A DNA stretch of 64,000 nt from JAAYZQ01 sp034428935 (GTDB lineage: Bacteria; Chloroflexota; Anaerolineae; JAAYZQ01), in assembly GCA_034428935.1 (NCBI GenBank), contig DAOUHB010000023.1, positions 1 to 64,000 on the forward strand, given 5' to 3'. Of this stretch, positions 62,178-64,000 are shown piece by piece. The notes beneath the pieces were generated by a model that saw only the letters and a program-made list of their open reading frames with translations, did not search any database and was not told the origin of the DNA. The translations under genes were made by a program, and so were the position numbers. Each line of letters starts with the position of its first letter. The first letter of the stretch is position 1.

Positions 62178-63737
62178 ATGATCCCACCCCATTGGCCCAA
62201 GTGGATGCTCTTTTTCATCGCCTTCGGCGCGGCCCTGGCCATCATCGTGGCCGGCCTTATCCTGGAGCCCATCGGGCTCGCCCTGTCGCCGACCATCACA
62301 CCCGAGTCCGAATTGCCGGTCATCAATTACGCCCGGCCCCTGTCGCTGGAGTGCGAAGCGTGCCACTTTGATCCACAGGCTCTCCTCGACAGTGGCGCCG
62401 CGCCCGAAGCCCTGGACGCGCTGACCATCGAGCGCACCTCCCTCGAAACGCCCCACGGCAGCCTGGGCTGCGTCACCTGCCACGATGGCACGCCCGGCAC
62501 CGCCGACAAGGACGCCGCCCACGAGGGGCTCGACCTGGACCTGGCCGTCACCCACCCCCAGGACTGCGTGCTCTGCCATCGCGACCTGCCCGACGAGATC
62601 CCGGAAGATCACATGCGCACGCCCCACGGCACCATCACCAACGCCGTGTGGGAGGGCTCGGCCTGCGGCGTCCAGTGCATCGACTGCCACGGGCAGGTCG
62701 GCCACGGCTTTGACCCGGTCACCGGCAGCAACATCTGCCCCATGTCGGTCTGCCAGGACTGCCACCAGACCAAGAACATGGAGGCGTCGCTGACCCAATG
62801 CAGCACCTGCCACGTGGGGCCCCACACCCTGCCCGACGAGACCACGGCCTGCGAGACGTGCCACGCCTCGACCGAAGGCTGGCACGAGATTGCCCTGGCC
62901 GAGCACGAGGTGGAGCTGACGGGCAAGCACGGCGAGCTGGACTGCTTTGCCTGCCACCGCTGGCCCAACTTTTCCGGGCTGGAGGCGACGTGCAGCAACT
63001 GCCACACCCGTACCCACGAACAGGGCAACGACAACTGCGCCGTGTGCCACAGCCCCGATGGCTGGGACACCTCTGTCGGGCTGCTGCTGGCCCTGGCCAT
63101 GGACGCCCCCCACCCCTCCGAAGGCGTGGAGGCCTGCCGCGACTGTCACGGGCTGGAGGGCGAAAACGCCACCCCCGATGGCCACCAGGAGATGACCGAG
63201 GACACCTGCCAGGCGTGTCACGCGCCCCAGTCGGCCCCGGCCATCCAACATCCGGTGGAGCAGCGCGAAGCGTGCCTGGAATGCCATGCCACGAACGCCC
63301 TGGCTCCCTACCCCTCCGGCAGCCACGCCACCTACGAGGAGGACATCTGCGGCACCTGCCACCAGCCGTCCGGCCTGGAGCCGCCCGCCGTGACCCACAC
63401 CCTGGAGCGCCGCCGGGAATGCGCCGCCTGCCACGGCCCGGTGCGGCCCTTCCCCTTCCCGGCCAGCCACGCGGGGCGCGGCGAAGAGCTGTGCCTGGCG
63501 TGCCACACGGCGGAAGACGTGCCCACGGCCATGCTGCACCTGTTTCCCATCGATCACAGCGGCGCATCCGAAAACTGCGAGCTGTGCCACAACGATTTCC
63601 GGTTCGAAACGTTCAGCTGCGAGACGTGCCATTCGGGCGACACGATCCGGGTCATCCACGACGAGCGGGGCATCAAGCTCGAAGAGGACTGCACCATCTG
63701 TCACCCACAGGGCAAGAAACCGCAACCCGGCGGCTAG
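62178..63737 (+). CDS. Membrane-anchored multihaem cytochrome c with 19 CxxCH motifs
   Basis: A 519-residue exported cytochrome. One N-terminal hydrophobic helix (about 10-32) serves as uncleaved anchor or signal. I count 19 CxxCH haem-binding sites from CEACH near residue 60 to CTICH near 508, about one per 24 residues after the anchor. Many extra His residues could serve as distal ligands. The repeat density suggests a chain of bis-His haems like those in NrfH/NapC-linked or extracellular electron-transfer proteins. It is the third gene of a ferredoxin-NrfD-cytochrome operon and probably carries electrons to or from the cell surface. Confidence 0.93.
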   Translation: MIPPHWPKWMLFFIAFGAALAIIVAGLILEPIGLALSPTITPESELPVINYARPLSLECEACHFDPQALLDSGAAPEALDALTIERTSLETPHGSLGCVTCHDGTPGTADKDAAHEGLDLDLAVTHPQDCVLCHRDLPDEIPEDHMRTPHGTITNAVWEGSACGVQCIDCHGQVGHGFDPVTGSNICPMSVCQDCHQTKNMEASLTQCSTCHVGPHTLPDETTACETCHASTEGWHEIALAEHEVELTGKHGELDCFACHRWPNFSGLEATCSNCHTRTHEQGNDNCAVCHSPDGWDTSVGLLLALAMDAPHPSEGVEACRDCHGLEGENATPDGHQEMTEDTCQACHAPQSAPAIQHPVEQREACLECHATNALAPYPSGSHATYEEDICGTCHQPSGLEPPAVTHTLERRRECAACHGPVRPFPFPASHAGRGEELCLACHTAEDVPTAMLHLFPIDHSGASENCELCHNDFRFETFSCETCHSGDTIRVIHDERGIKLEEDCTICHPQGKKPQPGG

Positions 63738-63804
63738 GAAAAAGGATTCAATGGCGAATTTTGAGCGCACATACTACTGGAGCGAGGAACGAAAGGAGCA
63801 GACA

Positions 63805-64000
63805 ATGAACGACAGGGAAAGAGAGCAGGTTGGCGGCCCTGACAAAGCTTCGGCGAACCCCTTGGTTTCGCTCGTCTGGACGCCGACCACGCGCCGCAAA
63901 TTCCTGAAGCTGACAGGGGTCGGTGGCGCTTCGCTCGTGGCCCTCGGCTACGCCGGCAACCTGGCCTCGGCCCTGCAAGGCCGGCAGGTCTACACGGCCA
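63805..64000 (+). CDS. Tat-exported protein, partial (probable respiratory catalytic subunit)
   Basis: The first 65 codons of a gene cut by the window end. It has a long hydrophilic N-region, the twin-arginine motif TRRKFLK near 29-35 and a hydrophobic core (GVGGASLVALGYAGNLASAL). The ATG at 63805 follows AAAGGAG; an in-frame ATG at 63751 after AAAAAGGA would add 18 residues. Following a ferredoxin, an NrfD subunit and a multihaem cytochrome, a molybdopterin oxidoreductase or another iron-sulfur subunit would be expected. The visible part does not decide. Confidence 0.7.
   Translation, partial: MNDREREQVGGPDKASANPLVSLVWTPTTRRKFLKLTGVGGASLVALGYAGNLASALQGRQVYTA

Noticed and set aside
60514..63737. 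Alternative complex III (Act) or NrfABCD nitrite reductase
   Set aside because: ActA has five or six haems and the Act operon begins with it and includes ActB/D/E/F; here the cytochrome has 19 haems and follows the NrfD gene. No NrfA-type CxxCK haem site was seen.

Overview
High-GC bacterial DNA, most likely from a Chloroflexota (Anaerolineae-like) genome. This is inferred from several traits: substrate-binding lipoproteins with VVVRET-type repeats and TPTP linkers after the lipobox, a long SARP/BTAD-AAA-TPR regulator, a secreted PKD protein ending in a YLPIV-like motif, a fused PurS-PurL, and a very large secreted repeat protein. Almost all bases are coding. I saw no tRNA, rRNA, CRISPR array, transposase or phage gene.

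Region 1 (1-23437) is a catabolic island built around a FadR-type GntR regulator. Leftward from it runs a glycosidase-like beta-propeller protein, a 2-hydroxyacid dehydrogenase, a 2-keto-3-deoxygluconate kinase and a KDPG aldolase. Rightward runs the regulator, a family-5 binding protein, two Dpp/Opp-type permeases, a sialidase-like Asp-box protein, an N-acyl-D-amino-acid deacylase relative, a D-threonine-aldolase-like PLP enzyme, a DHDPS/N-acetylneuraminate-lyase-like aldolase, three UroD-family proteins, an M20 amidohydrolase, an unrecognised TIM-barrel-like protein, an SDR, a tungsten-type aldehyde:ferredoxin oxidoreductase and a sugar isomerase/epimerase-like protein. Start/stop overlaps suggest one long transcription unit. 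A perfect 9-3-9 palindrome sits on the -10 region of the regulator promoter. The likely theme is uptake and breakdown of an unusual acylated or methylated sugar or sugar-acid compound. The substrate cannot be read from sequence.

Region 2 (23429-31336) is a housekeeping and stress block: a CopB-type copper P-type ATPase with a His-rich N-terminus, a SHOCT membrane protein, a DUF1801 protein, a GNAT acetyltransferase, a 1234-aa SARP-AAA-TPR regulator and a divergent 69-aa protein. A secreted protein with two PKD domains (31421-33946) follows, closed by a rho-independent terminator.

Region 3 (34068-45920) is a near-complete de novo purine operon behind a TTGACC-18-TATAAT promoter: purS-purS-purL fusion, purQ, purC, class II-like purE, purF, a purD-purM fusion, purN, then IMP cyclohydrolase and AICAR transformylase as two separate genes. 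purB and purK are absent; the class II-like PurE would make PurK unnecessary.

Region 4 (46001-58519, minus) is one gene for a 4172-aa exported protein with thrombospondin type 3 repeats, a PA14-like domain, many Ig-like units and a DUF11-like domain. Its promoter matches the sigma-70 consensus exactly. Divergent from it are a YtrA-type GntR regulator and a stomatin/SPFH protein.

Region 5 (60422-64000) starts at another exact-consensus promoter and encodes a respiratory module: a Tat-exported four-cluster ferredoxin, an NrfD/PsrC quinone-interacting membrane subunit, a cytochrome c with 19 CxxCH motifs, and the start of a further Tat-exported protein cut by the window end.
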